Shown: piece by piece, positions 36,069-47,622 of the stretch | Layout of the letters: the number at the start of each line of letters is the position of its first letter | How positions within the stretch are numbered: the stretch's first letter is position 1 | Assembly: GCA_963971305.1 (NCBI GenBank) | Contig: OZ020309.1 | Span: 10,223,001-10,287,000 of the forward strand | Source: Arcuatula senhousia | Lineage: Eukaryota > Mollusca > Bivalvia > Mytilida > Mytilidae | Length of the DNA: 64,000 nucleotides | Reading direction: 5' to 3' | Translations under genes and position numbers: made by a program | The notes under the pieces: model-generated | Databases searched by the model: none | What the model was told of the DNA's origin: nothing | The model's input: the letters and a program-made list of their open reading frames with translations, nothing else

Positions 36069-37725
36069 ACAAGAGGCTCCCAGAAGCCTAAATCGCTCAC
36101 CTGGTCTTGATGTCAACCCTATATTTTGTAGAGCTAAATGAGCTGAACATTTAAGCAAGCAACAGTTTTTTCTTTATCTAATATAGTTTTCATTCTATAG
36201 ACCAAAAACACGAAAAACCGTTATTTAGGGGCCGTAACCCCTATAAGAGGTCATCTGACAACTTCAACACTATGGAGACTTTTGTAGAGCTTTATGCGCT
36301 GAACATTTAAGCAAGCAACAGCTTTTCTCTATCTACTATAGTTTTCATTCTAAAGGCCAAAAACATGTTAAAAGGTTATTTTAGGGGCTGTAACCCCTAT
36401 TAAGGGTCATCTGACAACTTCAATCCTATTGAGACTTTTGAAGAGCTAAATAAACTGAACATTTAAGCAAGCAACAGCTTTTCTCTATCTGCTATAGTTT
36501 TCATTCTTTAGGCCAAAAACATGAAAAAGGTTATTTTAGGGGCCGTAACCCCTAAAAGAGTCATCAGCCGACTCCGATCCTATGGAGACTTTTGTAGAGC
36601 TAAATGAGCTGAACATTTAAGCAAGCAACAGCTTTTCTCTATCTGCTATAGTTTTCTTTCTATAGGCCATAATCATGAAAAAACATCATTTTAGGGGCCG
36701 TAACCCCTATAAGAGGTCATCTGACAACTTCGACCCTATGGAGACTTTTGTAGAGCTAAATGAGCTGAACATTTAAGCAAGCAACAGCTTTTCTCTATCT
36801 GCTATAGTTTTCTTTCTATAGGCCAAAATCATTAAAAAACATCATTTTACGGGCCGTAACCCCTATAAGGAGTCATCTGACAACTTCGACCCTATGGAGA
36901 CTTTTGTACAGCTAAACTAGCTGAACATTTAAGCAAGCAACAGCTATTCTCTATCTGCAATAGTTTTCATTCCATAGGCCAAAAACATGAAAAAACATTA
37001 TTTCAGCGGCCGTAGCCCCTATAAGGGGTCATCTGACAACTTCGACCCTATGAAGACTTTTGTACAGCTAAATTAGCTGAACATTTAAGCAAGCAACAGC
37101 TTCTCTCAATCTGCAATAGTTTTCATTCTATAGACCGAAAACATGAAAAAAACATTATTTCAGGGGCCGTAGCCCCTATAAGGGGTCATCTGACAACTTC
37201 GACCCTATGGAGACTTTTGTAGAGCTAAGTGAGCTGAACATTTAAGCAAGCAACAGCTTTTCTCTATCTGCAATAGTTTTCATACTATAGGGCAAAAACA
37301 TGAAAAAACGCTATTTTTCACCTTTAAGGGGCTGTAACCCCTATAAGGGGTCATCCTACAACTTGGACCAAATGGAGACTTTAGTAGAGCTTTTAATGCT
37401 GAAGCAGCAGGGGTGCATCAGATTTCATCTATCTCTTATACTTTTTGATTTACAAGCCAAAAACAGTAGTCTGACCCCCTGGTCTATTTTTAGCAACGGC
37501 GGCCATGTTTTTTGACGAATCAAAAATCCCCACATCAGTTCTGTGGGGGATACCCTAAGGTACCATCAGACTAAATTTGGTTTGAATCTGTTCAGCCGTT
37601 TCAGAGGAGAAGAAGTTTGAAGAAAAGTTAACGACGACGGACGACGACGACGACGACGACGACGGACGACGACGACGGACGCCAAGTGATGGCAATAGCT
37701 CACATGGCCTTTGGCCAGGTGAGCT
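36069..37725 (-). mobile_element. Family A tandem-cored element, copy 3 (inverted)
   Basis: On the minus strand it starts with AGCTCACCTGGCCAAAGGCC (37725 leftwards) and a long GTC-triplet tract (about 37628-37680). About seven to eight core units of 155-160 bp carry 'gagctgaacatttaagcaag' (plus strand) and 'caacagcttttctctatctg'. It ends with CAGGTGAGCGATT and a GGCTTCTGGGAGCC hairpin followed by TCTTGTTTT. It is the longest family A copy. A poly(A)-rich run lies just outside at 36010-36068. Confidence 0.75.
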
Positions 37726-38174
37726 AAAAAGCATATCAAATTTCAACGTGAACATATTACAGGTACATGTAATAAATGTATAGAGCAAGTATTGATTTGT
37801 GATTTTATCAGAAATCAAAAAGATAAAAAGCTCATAAAAAACAAGACCTTTGTTATACATGTCCTACATTCCTTCGTTGATAGGATTTATCACGTTTCAA
37901 GTGTCAATTGTGCTTTACAAGTTTTGATAAAGTACATGTATTATACATGCATGCATTTTATTTTTTTTTAAAATCCCATAAACAGTCTTATTTCAGTTAA
38001 TTTAGATTGAATCAAATAAAAATAATTAAATTCTAAAATAGGGGCTCTTAGTTTTCTGGACAGAGTATGTTTTTCTGTGCAGAGGAAATTATTATTTTTA
38101 TAGGCGTGACAAAATTGCTATGATTAGTATTATTTTGTACCACAGAAATCCCTTATTAGAATACATAATAATAC

Positions 38175-38344
38175 GTCGGAAACCCACGGATGGTCACGCT
38201 CTCGCTGCGCTACCTCTCACCACGGATGGTCACGCTCTCGCTGCGCTACCTCTCACCACGTTGTGAGAGGTAGCGCAGCGAGAGCGTAACCATCCGTGGT
38301 GAGAGGTAGCGCAGCGAAAGCGTGACCATCCGTGGGTTTCCGAC
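38175..38344. repeat. 82-bp-arm foldback with internal 41-bp duplication
   Basis: Arms 38175-38256 and 38263-38344 pair around the loop CACGTT, with only a couple of mismatches. Each arm contains two tandem copies of a unit of about 41 bp (GGATGGTCACGCTCTCGCTG, then CGCTACCTCTCAC). It is GC- and CpG-rich compared with its surroundings. It shares GGTTACG and CGCTAYCTCTCA with the 45-bp hairpin at 17527-17620. Confidence 0.8.
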
Positions 38345-39258
38345 TATGGGTTTATACCAAAATCTTTTTGATTTTGCTAATATTCAATTTAATTTTGTGG
38401 TTCTTTTTCAAGTTGTTGACTTCAATACATGTCCTTGTCTCATGGTTTTGTCTTTGTCTGACCCTTTTTTATTTCTTTTTTTCTTTTTAATCACATAACT
38501 CAAGTTACAAGTTACTTTTATTTTTTTTAGTATTTAGCTGTTTTTGTATTGTACTTCTTTTCTGTTTTCTTTATTATGTTAAAAAAAACTATATTCTTCT
38601 TGAGGAAAACGGGCTACTTTAGCTTTTATATTGTTTATTCATAGAACTATTGACTGGGGTATTCGAATGTCAGAAGTCCGTAAATGTAAAAAAACTATAA
38701 ACAGGCATTTTTGATCATTAAAATGCTAACTATAATCATATAAATACTAAACAATCCTTTTGAAATTGCTTCTGAATATGTTTTTGACCGCAACAACACC
38801 TATGGTGTATGGTTTAGGATTCAGTCTAGAAGTAATCCGGCTTAAACCATCATCTTAAGTAAATATTTTGAGACATTTCTAGTACCTAAATTCCTAGTCC
38901 TGGGAGAGGTCGTGAGTTGGGAGCAATGTAAAATTAATATAACAGACACATTATATAAATTATTGGAAACGATATAAAGAAAGAAATTACCAGAAATGTT
39001 TAATTAAAATCTTCATCATGCTGAACTGTGTGAATGATATGACTAATACATGTATGACTTCAAGTGCCTCTGTTTCCACAAACCACAATCTTATTTTTTC
39101 AGGTTAGAATGGTACATATTGCATGTAGTTTTGGGATTTACAGACTAGAAATCCTAAATTAAAGACAAATCCCACTATTTAAATCTGACGTTAGGATTTT
39201 CTTGAAAACTTGTACATATAATCATGAGTATTTGAGAAATAAAATAAGCTAATAAAAA
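38345..39258. other. Non-coding stretch, nothing recognised
   Basis: This is AT-rich sequence without a convincing exon, repeat end or RNA. It would contain the first intron of the possible gene that starts at 39588, but no second exon was found. Confidence 0.35.
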
Positions 39259-39333
39259 TCATATGTCACCGTGCTTATTTAAAAGATATATCAACATAAA
39301 ATATATAGAAATTTGACGGTTCAGATAAATACA

Positions 39334-39588
39334 TACCTTTTCCTGAATTCGATTAAAAACTTTAATAATAATGCTAAAAACACCTCTTGAACGCCAAATT
39401 AAAGAGAAAATGATTATCTCTAAGATATTGTGATTCAATAGCATAATTATTTCATTATAAGCTGCTTTTATTAGAGATAAACTTTTTCCCGCCAAAACCG
39501 GCGCCGTTTTTGAAAGTTTTAACAATGTTTTTCTTAAACTTCTTACGTTGAGAATTTCCTCATACTTGCTATAATCAACCGTCTTCAT
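39334..39588 (-). CDS. Possible first exon of an unrecognised gene, 85 codons
   Basis: An ATG at 39588 opens a frame of 109 codons in AT-rich DNA. After 85 codons there is a good donor (AAAAG|gtatgt, at 39334/39333, phase 0). The peptide begins MKTVDYSKYEEILNVR. It is basic at first (SLRKTLLKLSK, AGKSLSLIKAAY) and then has a hydrophobic stretch (HNILEIIIFSLIW) at about residues 54-66 that could be a membrane segment or a buried helix. The family is not recognised and no following exon was found on the minus strand, where the next 5 kb is repeat-rich. It could be a chance open frame. Confidence 0.35.
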
Positions 39589-40024
39589 TTATCATTGCAA
39601 TTAATAGTCTAAAAAGTAGGGGTCACCGATCAAATAAAAAAGAAAACTGGCATCGAATACACAATTTTATGGTAATTTTGGTAATTGGACGTACCACGTT
39701 ATTCAATGCACACAGTAACGTTACGCTAAAATGAGTTTTTTAACGTTGAGCGTTGTCAAATAAAAAAAAAATCACGATGTTTTTAATTTTCGCTTATCCA
39801 CCTTATGTCATTTCTTATATGTTAGAAGACTCAAGATTAACAGGCATATCATACAACTCGCGAGACATTTCCGACCAAAAAATTGAAATGATATTTCTGG
39901 ATTAAATGACAGCGCTTCCGCAAATGGATTACAAGTAAACCAGACCATAATCGAAACCGAATTTAATTCTTATACCATCCTTCCGCCTTAAAAATTGTCG
40001 ATATATAAATTTATATAGTAATCG

Positions 40025-40873
40025 GGATGTCAGTCCGTGTGTGTGTCCTTGTACCTGGACCGTTACGCCTTAGGTGCTCACATCTTATGGTCCCGTGCGG
40101 GCCCGGGTGGCGAATAGGTCCGCAGCAGAGCCTAGCTTGTCGTAAGAGGCGACTAAGGGTCTTGGGATTCTGACGTCGGGTCAGTGCTCAGCCCACAGAG
40201 TGACCAAGTATGTACCCTAGGTGGCTGAAAAGGATGGCCCTCGTCCGCGGGGGTCGTCAGGTCAATAATACGGAAACCCTGACCGCCGACCATAGTGGGC
40301 CATAGTGGAGAGTGCCACGCTTCATGCACGTAAAAGACCCCTTTGTGGACCGCCAAGTACTGCACCACATAGGCTAATTTTTTGCCCCTACCCACCTCTG
40401 GCTTTTCCTGTGGTTCTTCAAAATCTACCGGTCCTTTGTGTCCCACCCCACCCCTATATTTCATTTATCATCATCATCATTTCATGTTCATTGTGTCATC
40501 CTTTTCATGTTAATCGCCTGTAAATAGCCTATATACACTGAAAAAATGGTGTTTAGAATCTAAACACGTTTAAAACACTTTCAGTCCTAAACATGTTTAG
40601 ATTGTGTTTAAATCCTAGACACTTTCCAAATTAAACATGTAAAAGCTAAACATGTTTAGGTTTTAAACATATTTCACTTCTTAAAAATATCAATCTTAGA
40701 AATTTTCCTATACTATTTTCATTAATCTAAACACAATCCTAAACATGTTTAGATGCTAAACGTGTTTAAAATTCAACACAAATTTTGTGTTTAGGATTGT
40801 GTTTAGAATCTAAACACCTTTTTTACAGTGTAGGGTTGCACGGGCGTAAAACACCAACTCACTCACTCACGCT
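40025..40873 (+). mobile_element. SINE-like retroposon interrupted by a MITE
   Basis: A GC-richer sequence runs from about 40025 to 40535, with 'agcctagcttgtcgtaagag' and 'gcgactaa', a pattern similar to conserved central domains of mollusc SINEs. It continues after the insert at 40831 as 'gggttgcacgggcgtaaaac' and ends in 'actcactcactcac'. The outer left end is not sharply defined and no RNA polymerase III boxes were verified. A 103-codon antisense open frame in it is not a gene. Confidence 0.5.
40536..40830. mobile_element. 295-bp MITE with CACTG ends and TA duplication
   Basis: The ends CACTGAAAAAATGGTGTTTA and the inverse of ATCTAAACACCTTTTTTACAGTG-type text give terminal inverted repeats of about 32 bp. 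TA flanks both sides (40534-40535 and 40831-40832), as with Tc1/mariner-type target duplications. The inside is filled with short palindromes such as CTAAACATGTTTAG. The host SINE-like text resumes directly after the right TA, which fixes the borders. Confidence 0.7.
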
Positions 40874-40973
40874 CACCTCTTATGCGCCAAATCTTTGCAA
40901 TGATCTTTCATGGAATTTTTATACAATCTTTGTGATATAATACATACATGTATGTATGTCCATCTTCTATTAA

Positions 40974-41885
40974 ACAAGAGTTAACACTAAAGTATGTCTC
41001 GCCTGCCGGCACCATCAGAAACAATTATTCTTTCTTACTTCCACTATATTTTGAATTTATACATGGATTTTCAGTTTCTGATATCAAAAGATGGTTATAA
41101 AACTTAAACATTGCAAATATATGCAATAAAAATAATCAAAGTCACTCAACCGGAAAATCAAGGGCAAGGTCAAAAGATGGGGATGCAACTGTGCTAGGCT
41201 ACTACTGGGGCATATGTATACCAAGTTTCATCAACCTAGGACCTATAGTTCTTGAGATATGGAGGTGCTCGAAAAACTTTTCCATTGCTATTATATGTAT
41301 TGAAACTTGTCAAAGTCACTCAACCGAAAAAACAAGGTCAAGGTCAAAAGATGGGGATGCAACTGTGGTAAGCTACTACTGGGGCATATGCATACCAAGT
41401 TTCATCAACCTAGGACCTATAGTTCTTGAGATATGGAGGTGCTCGCAAAGCTTTTCCTTTGCTATTAAATGTATTGAAAATTGTCAAAGTCACTCAACCG
41501 GAAAATCAAGGTCAAGGTCAAAAGATGGGGATGTAACTGAGCTAAGCTACTACTGGGGCATATGAATACCAAGTTTAATCAACCTAGGACCTATAGTTCT
41601 TGAGATATGGAGGTGCTCGCAAAACTTTTTCATTGCTATTATATGTATTGAAAATTGTCAAAGTCACTCAACCGGAAAATCAAGGTCAAGGTCAAAAGAT
41701 GGGGATGCAACTGTGCTAAGCTACTACTGGGGCATATGCATACCATGTTTCATCAATCCAGGACCTATAGTTCTTGAGATATGGAGGTGCTCATAAAACT
41801 TTTCCAAAAAGTTAACGCCGCCGTCGCCGCCGCCGCCGGTAAAGTAACACCTATGTCCCGCTCTGCTTCGCAGGCGAGACAAAAA
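40974..41885 (-). mobile_element. Family B tandem-cored element, copy 2 (inverted)
   Basis: On the minus strand it starts at about 41885 with TTGTCTCGCCTGCGAAGCAG, then a GGCGGCGGCGGC tract. About four to five well-conserved units follow ('ctcaaccggaaaatcaaggt', 'aaaagatggggatgcaactg', 'ctactactggggcatatg' and 'ggacctatagttcttgag' on the plus strand). It ends with GCAGGCGAGACATACTTTAG, TGTTAACTCTTGTTT. The right-end GCAGGCGAGACA is an inverted copy of the left-end TGTCTCGCCTGC, so 12-bp terminal repeats are intact here. A 124-codon open frame is a by-product of the repeats. Confidence 0.75.
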
Positions 41886-42383
41886 ATTATCTGATGTTTT
41901 TTGGAGGGGTGAGGGTGCTTTGTCGTTCTTATTTGTTAGCTACCGGGCAAAGTTTTTCTAGTTTAGTAGAATATATTTGCAGCGGGGGACAAAAAGAGGG
42001 AAAACGTGTTGAAAGTATTTAAAGTACAAAAAATATTCCAGTTTTTTAAAATGGATTTTCAAAACGGCAACACAAAAAGAAAAAAAAAACCGCAACGATT
42101 TAAGATTTGCCTATGATACAATGAAAAGTCATGTAAATCCAAGCCTTGCCGTCTAGTACATTTGTACATTTGTATCGGCATCATAAAATTTCTTTTAGCA
42201 GAAGAGCTGCGCGTTGATTGTTAGCAACTTTGAAAAATAAAATTTTAAGGGGGATTTAGAATCGGCGCACTTTACACCTCCCTCCGTTTGTTATTGTAAA
42301 GACTGAAACATGCATGTTTTAAAACTGTTCATACGAAAATTTAACAAGTTTAAAACAGTTTTGCGCCCTAGACAATGTGCACT

Positions 42384-42855
42384 AGCTACAATAATGTAGC
42401 ACCTTTGGCATCTTTGAATTGGCGGAGCTACAATGAGGTCCCATTGCTCGTAACGGAGCAACGCCGAAAGCGAAACTACACCGGGCGCAAATCAGTCCAT
42501 TAGATGTTAAATTTAGTACTAAAATATTACTTATAGTATTTTAATTACGAATGCAAGGACAATTTACCGACATTAAGCGGAATCTAAAAGATTTCTGTGA
42601 AATATCCATGAATATCAATTTTAGAAATCTCTTGATCCTGAACGTTGGGTTTTCTTACCATATAATAGTTACCTATGGCTTTTTTTCAAATTTATTATTG
42701 ACCACATATAAATTAGAGAATCATTGGTAATTTTGAACCATGTTAAAGCTTTATTAGAGTTGGAGAAAGAAATTCGATTTGCTCCATCACGAGTAAATGC
42801 GACCGCATTGTAGCTCCGCCAATTAACAATGTCAAAGGAGCTACATTTTTGTAGC
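42384..42855. mobile_element. MITE with about 50-bp inverted ends
   Basis: Left arm 42384-42434 (gctacaataatgtagcacct to gcggagctacaatg) pairs with right arm 42806-42855 (cattgtagctccgccaatta to tttttgtagc). TA flanks both sides. The arms also hold a smaller inner hairpin (GCTACA..TGTAGC). The interior of about 370 bp has no coding sequence. Confidence 0.65.
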
Positions 42856-43082
42856 TAAATGCGTTCGTTCTCGAGTCAATTGACTATACAAACTAAGTAC
42901 AACATATTTATCTTAAAGGTTTAAAATCTGGAATGCCATATATACACAACATTTCAGCAACGACTCGACTTTCATTAAAACGGCAAACAAATAACAAAAG
43001 ACAAAATAAACATCACAGGAGAATACAGAGACAATAAAAGAAGTACAAGATTCTAAAACGCGACGTCGACTTCAGTATAATG

Positions 43083-43297
43083 GGGCTTGTTTAGGGGGTT
43101 TACCAATATCCCATATCCCCATAAATTTTTCATCAAATATCCCATATCCCAAAAAGTGTTTTTCCAGTATCCCATATCCCTGTAAATAAAATGGACTTAA
43201 ATATCCCATATCCCAGTAAGTTTTGCCTCAAATATCCCGTATCCCATGAAAAAAATGTGTGAATATCCCATATCCCAATATACCCTAAACAAGCCTC
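43083..43297. mobile_element. 215-bp MITE with CTTGTTTAGGG ends and ATATCCC core
   Basis: GGGCTTGTTTAGGG at the left and CCCTAAACAAGCC at the right are inverted. A direct repeat TATAATG at 43076-43082 and 43298-43304 looks like the target-site duplication. The inside is a degenerate tandem of 'atatcccatatccc' with variable 20-25 bp spacers, about six units. The minus-strand open frame here reads the same tandem units and is not a gene. Confidence 0.65.
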
Positions 43298-43304
43298 TAT
43301 AATG

Positions 43305-46300
43305 TTAGGTAGCACCAACACTGTGCGAACCTTCCATCATCTTTTCGTAAAGACGACGGCAAAATTCTATCGAAACAGTGGACGAACGTCACAATGACGT
43401 TGCGCTTTTCAATGCGTAAAAACAATAGTGGGATTTGTCTTTAAGCAGATTGTTGTCAAATTTACCCAATATGCACAAATAAGGTGATTAAAAATAAAAT
43501 TGTCTATATTATACCAATTCTAACATTTTATATCGCTAATTGTCCATTGTATGTGTCTGTTTATTGCACCACTAAGAACGATGTATGCAAACAGACCAAG
43601 GCCATTTAAGGCAATTACAAATGTAGAACACTTCTCCTCTCGTAAGTTTTAGGCCCTGACCAAAGAGACCAATTTTTAAAATAAGATTTCTGAAAGTTTC
43701 TACGTATGAGTCTATTATATCAGCTCATAATCTAAAACAGGAAGTACATGTGTATTCAAACCATTCTTACAAGGAAAAAGATAATGATTTTTAGGTGTAC
43801 ATGTAGTTGAAACAATATTGATCAAAATATTGTTATGTAATAATCTATAAAGTATGATTAAAACCTTAAACAAGATTAATATAAGTATGATACCTCGAAC
43901 GGCTTAAAACAAAATTAGTAACTTACCATTTTCACGATTCCAAAATGTAACACCAAAATTTACGAAAAGGTAATTTGAAATGTATTCACGTTATGACGAT
44001 GTTAATGTAATGACATTCGAAAAAAAAAACAGCCTTCCTGGTGCATCAATAAAATAATAAATTGTCACAATGTCAACACTAAAACCTGATAAAAGCCCTG
44101 TTAAAAATTTTCTAACTATCTTACACTTTAAACACTGTATTGAACTTTTGATAAGCGATATATTCCTTGTTCAGTTCGATATCATTACAATGAGACATTT
44201 TTCAATGTTATCTAATCGGAAAGTTAAATTGATGTCTTATTCATTTAAGATACACGACTGTTATATTAAAATTTTTGAAATGAGAATTCTTTAATACAGT
44301 GTACATATAGACTTTTCGTTAAATTCCTTCACATACATGTACATGCACTAGGGGATTTATTTTCTTGTTTTTCTATTTGAAAGTTTTACTACAAAATGTC
44401 GGCACTGTCATAGAGCGGGGGCAGATCTAGAAGGGTTTTTAATCGGTAAGGAGCGGAACGTTCCACCTCTATTCCACTGAGGAGGAAATGAGGATTTCAG
44501 TACAATTCTGGCGAAAACCTGCTCGAAATCAAAATCAATTAATTAAAAAGTGGGCTCATACCACAGAGCCACATCGATTACTGGCCAATTAATTAAGGCC
44601 GATTTTATAAATGTTATGAAGGCTCTCATACAAGACTTCAATACCTTGATAACTACCACCATGATAATATCCTACTGAAAAGAGAAAATGTGTATTTTTC
44701 AAGTTGCCGCAATGGTCGCTGAAAACTTAGTCCTCTTTAATAAGATCTGCATTGTTTTCGGTCATCTTAATAAACGGTACTGGCGTGCGATTGTTATATA
44801 TCCCTGTTGTCTATGGTCCATATTGTCATGTTTTCACGAATGATCCCACGAAAATTCAAAACAATTTTGTATGCAATGTAGTTTTTCGTGGACCAAAAGC
44901 TAGAGAACCACAACGTTAATTGGGACCATAAGTCTATAAAGAACCTACATTTTTGTAATGGACACTGCGGAGAAGTACGTATAAGAGCTTAGAAAAAGAG
45001 GTGGAATGTTTGTCAGAACTGAACTCTTGTACAGAGAATCGAAATTGTGTTCGTTTTTTATAGCTATAAATCAAGAGGCTTTTGACTTTCTATCCTCTTA
45101 ACGAGACGAAAATTTTAATTTGTCACTACTGTGACAAGGGTTAATAATGATCGCTGTTCAGTTTTTTTAGATTTCTGTCAGATTTTCGGATTCGTCTGGA
45201 TTTTACCTTTAAAATATGGATATTTTTGCCAAGTAACCCCCTATTTTCTTTTTATAAAGGGGTTTATTGGGTCACTTAGAACTAATTTACAAAGTTTTAT
45301 AAATTTCTTGTTATTTTTCATAAACGAAACTTCTAATTTGATATTGACTTCTCGAATAGATGAAACAAAACAAAAAATAAATGAATTTATTTGTATTTCG
45401 TTGACTAAAACATCTTTAGTCCTTTACAAAATATGATTCAGTTAACAAACCGACTTGAATAGGCGTAATGAGCCCGAAAGATATTTTTTTTACATGAGCA
45501 GTGTATTAAAGAACTATCTGAAAATACGTATTCAATGGCGTCACTGCTAATAATGATATATTTTATACCCGAATTATACTCTTCAAATAAAGTTACGCAT
45601 AGATAAAAAATTCCCCGTAAGTTTAATGCAAATCTAAACAATTTCAAAACAATATTGCCGAGCTGTTCTGCAACCGATTTTCATGAAATAAAATACAGTA
45701 AATACAGTAAAAAGAAAACGAAATAAGGATTGTTAGATTTATTTAGAAAAAATCTTAATTTCAATGGTTTTTCAGAAATTGTGAGTAGAACACGACCAAT
45801 GTTTTTCACGGAACATTTTGCATTGATTTAAACGGGAAATTGATGCGTAAAATGTACACTTGAGTTCTACTTACAATATCTTAAAAAGCAGCGAGGTAAC
45901 GATTTTGCTCAAAACTAAACAAATAAAATTCATTTATTTTTCTTTTTATTGATTTTCATTTCATGAAAATCAGCCAATGGACGGCTTGGTTATATTGTTT
46001 TTAAATGGTGTGGGTTTGCATTAAACATATAGGAAATTTTTTACCTATGCGTAACTTTTTTTGAAGAGTATACATTGCATTTAAATCAATTTGATTTAAA
46101 AGTAGACATGAAACATTTCAAATGCGGCAATTCGCCCTTATTTGCGTAACTTAACATGTAAAAGGAAATTCATTTATATTTTAGCATCATCTTACATTTT
46201 TAAGGTTTAAAGTTTAAGTCCGAGAGATCTTAGAACAGTTTTTGTTAGCGTGGTAGAATCGTACCGTATGTAGTACAAGCGTAGTGAAAGCATCAAACGA

Positions 46301-46793
46301 TCGAAGAAGTCGCGGAGGATGCGTATGTACATGTACATGTATGTCGCAGCTGGTCGTTGTATTATCATAGTTTGGTCGTAGAAGAGTCGCTGGAGCAAGG
46401 TACTGCAATCTTGGTTGCCGTATTAGCATCGCACTAGACTTGATCATTGCATATTGAAAACAAATTCCCCGTGAACCATCGTACTTTGGTCGTACGGTAC
46501 TGTCGTACTTGAAGCCACACTGGCTACGTTTTAACAAAATCGCGGCGACTCTACTACGATCATTGAGATGGTGGAAATCGTGCAGAGCGTACGTAGTAAG
46601 ATCATCGTACAATTTTCATCGGCATGTCTTCCTTGTTTTGTCTTTTGTATTGATTCTCAAAGTTTGGCATTTTAAAAAAAGGGACCGACTTGTTTGGCAT
46701 TTTCCTCAAATGATTTTTGATGAAAAAAATATTTTGGCAGCAGAAGTAAGAAAAAATTCTGAATATTGATATCTGCTATATAAAGTAATGCTA
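43305..46793. other. Long non-coding stretch with scattered weak frames
   Basis: No supported gene was found. Plus-strand frames at 44070-44294 and 45131-45436 (101 codons) lack splice or similarity support. The part at about 46230-46620 is richer in CpG and in 'cgta' words and opens two overlapping minus-strand frames of 63 and 132 codons. These look like by-products of base composition or of an unclassified repeat. Confidence 0.35.
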
Positions 46794-47350
46794 CAGATGG
46801 GTGCACACATAACTTGTACGGTAAGTTAACTTGAGAAGCAGACATCAAGTTAAATTCAAGTTCGCTTGCGACTGGTCATGCGACTGCTTTGAGCAGACGC
46901 GCGACTGGATCCAATTTAAAGCAGTCAAAATTCTATGTCTTTTTTTAAAGCAGTCAAATAATTATGACAGGTCTGGTCAAGTAAACTTCGTGAAATGTAT
47001 ACTTTTAAAACTAAATGTAAAAGGACAAATTTTATGTTATGTTGCTAAACTGTATTTGAAACTCATTTTTTTATGTTGAAGACAGTTTTTATATTAAATT
47101 AAACCCTTGCATAATTAAACATGTCTGGTAAGACCAGACTTGTTGCAATGACCGGTATGGTGAAGCAGTCATGTCTTTGTGACTAATTATGACCATTCAT
47201 AAAAAAGCTGTCACAAGTCTGCTTTGACCAATCATGAGTTAACGCAAGATAACTTGAATGTCTGCTATAGCAGACATGAGCTGGCGTGGAAAGCAGTCAC
47301 AAAGTTAACTTACTGTTAACTTCTGTACAGGTTGTGTGTGCACCTATCTG
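46794..47350. mobile_element. 557-bp MITE with CAGATGGGTGCACACA ends
   Basis: The left end CAGATGGGTGCACACATAAC and the right end TGTGTGTGCACCTATCTG are inverted over about 40 bp with a few mismatches. TA flanks both sides (46792-46793 and 47351-47352). Subterminal AAGTTAAC words recur. The interior has 'gactg' and 'cagac' phrases but no supported open frame. It is probably a non-autonomous element using a TA target. Confidence 0.65.
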
Positions 47351-47622
47351 TAATAATGAAAAAAATATTATGTCAAAAAAACCTAAAAACTAAGACGTCC
47401 TGTTCAAGCTAAATGGTCGTTCCCTTACCTTTATTTACCAATAAATAAGGGTATGGAATTCGAATCAAAATAACATAACACAGGCCTTTTCTCAGTAGTT
47501 ACCGATTAACCCTCCGTGGTAATGACTGTATGTAATGTTTCATTCCCCTTTTGTCTACATACCCATTTTCCACGAAGATAAGTCCGATAGGTAATGGTCT
47601 TTTATTACTTACTTATGTTTAT

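Noticed and set aside
40153..40464. 103-codon minus-strand open frame
   Set aside because: It lies wholly inside the SINE-like repeat, antisense to it.
41191..41565. 124-codon plus-strand open frame with internal repeats
   Set aside because: The repeats are the DNA units of family B. The frame arises from a unit length divisible by three.
46214..46612. 132-codon minus-strand open frame
   Set aside because: It overlaps other frames in a CpG-rich stretch, and its composition (His, Arg, Tyr and Thr rich) looks like a by-product of 'cgta' words. No family was recognised.
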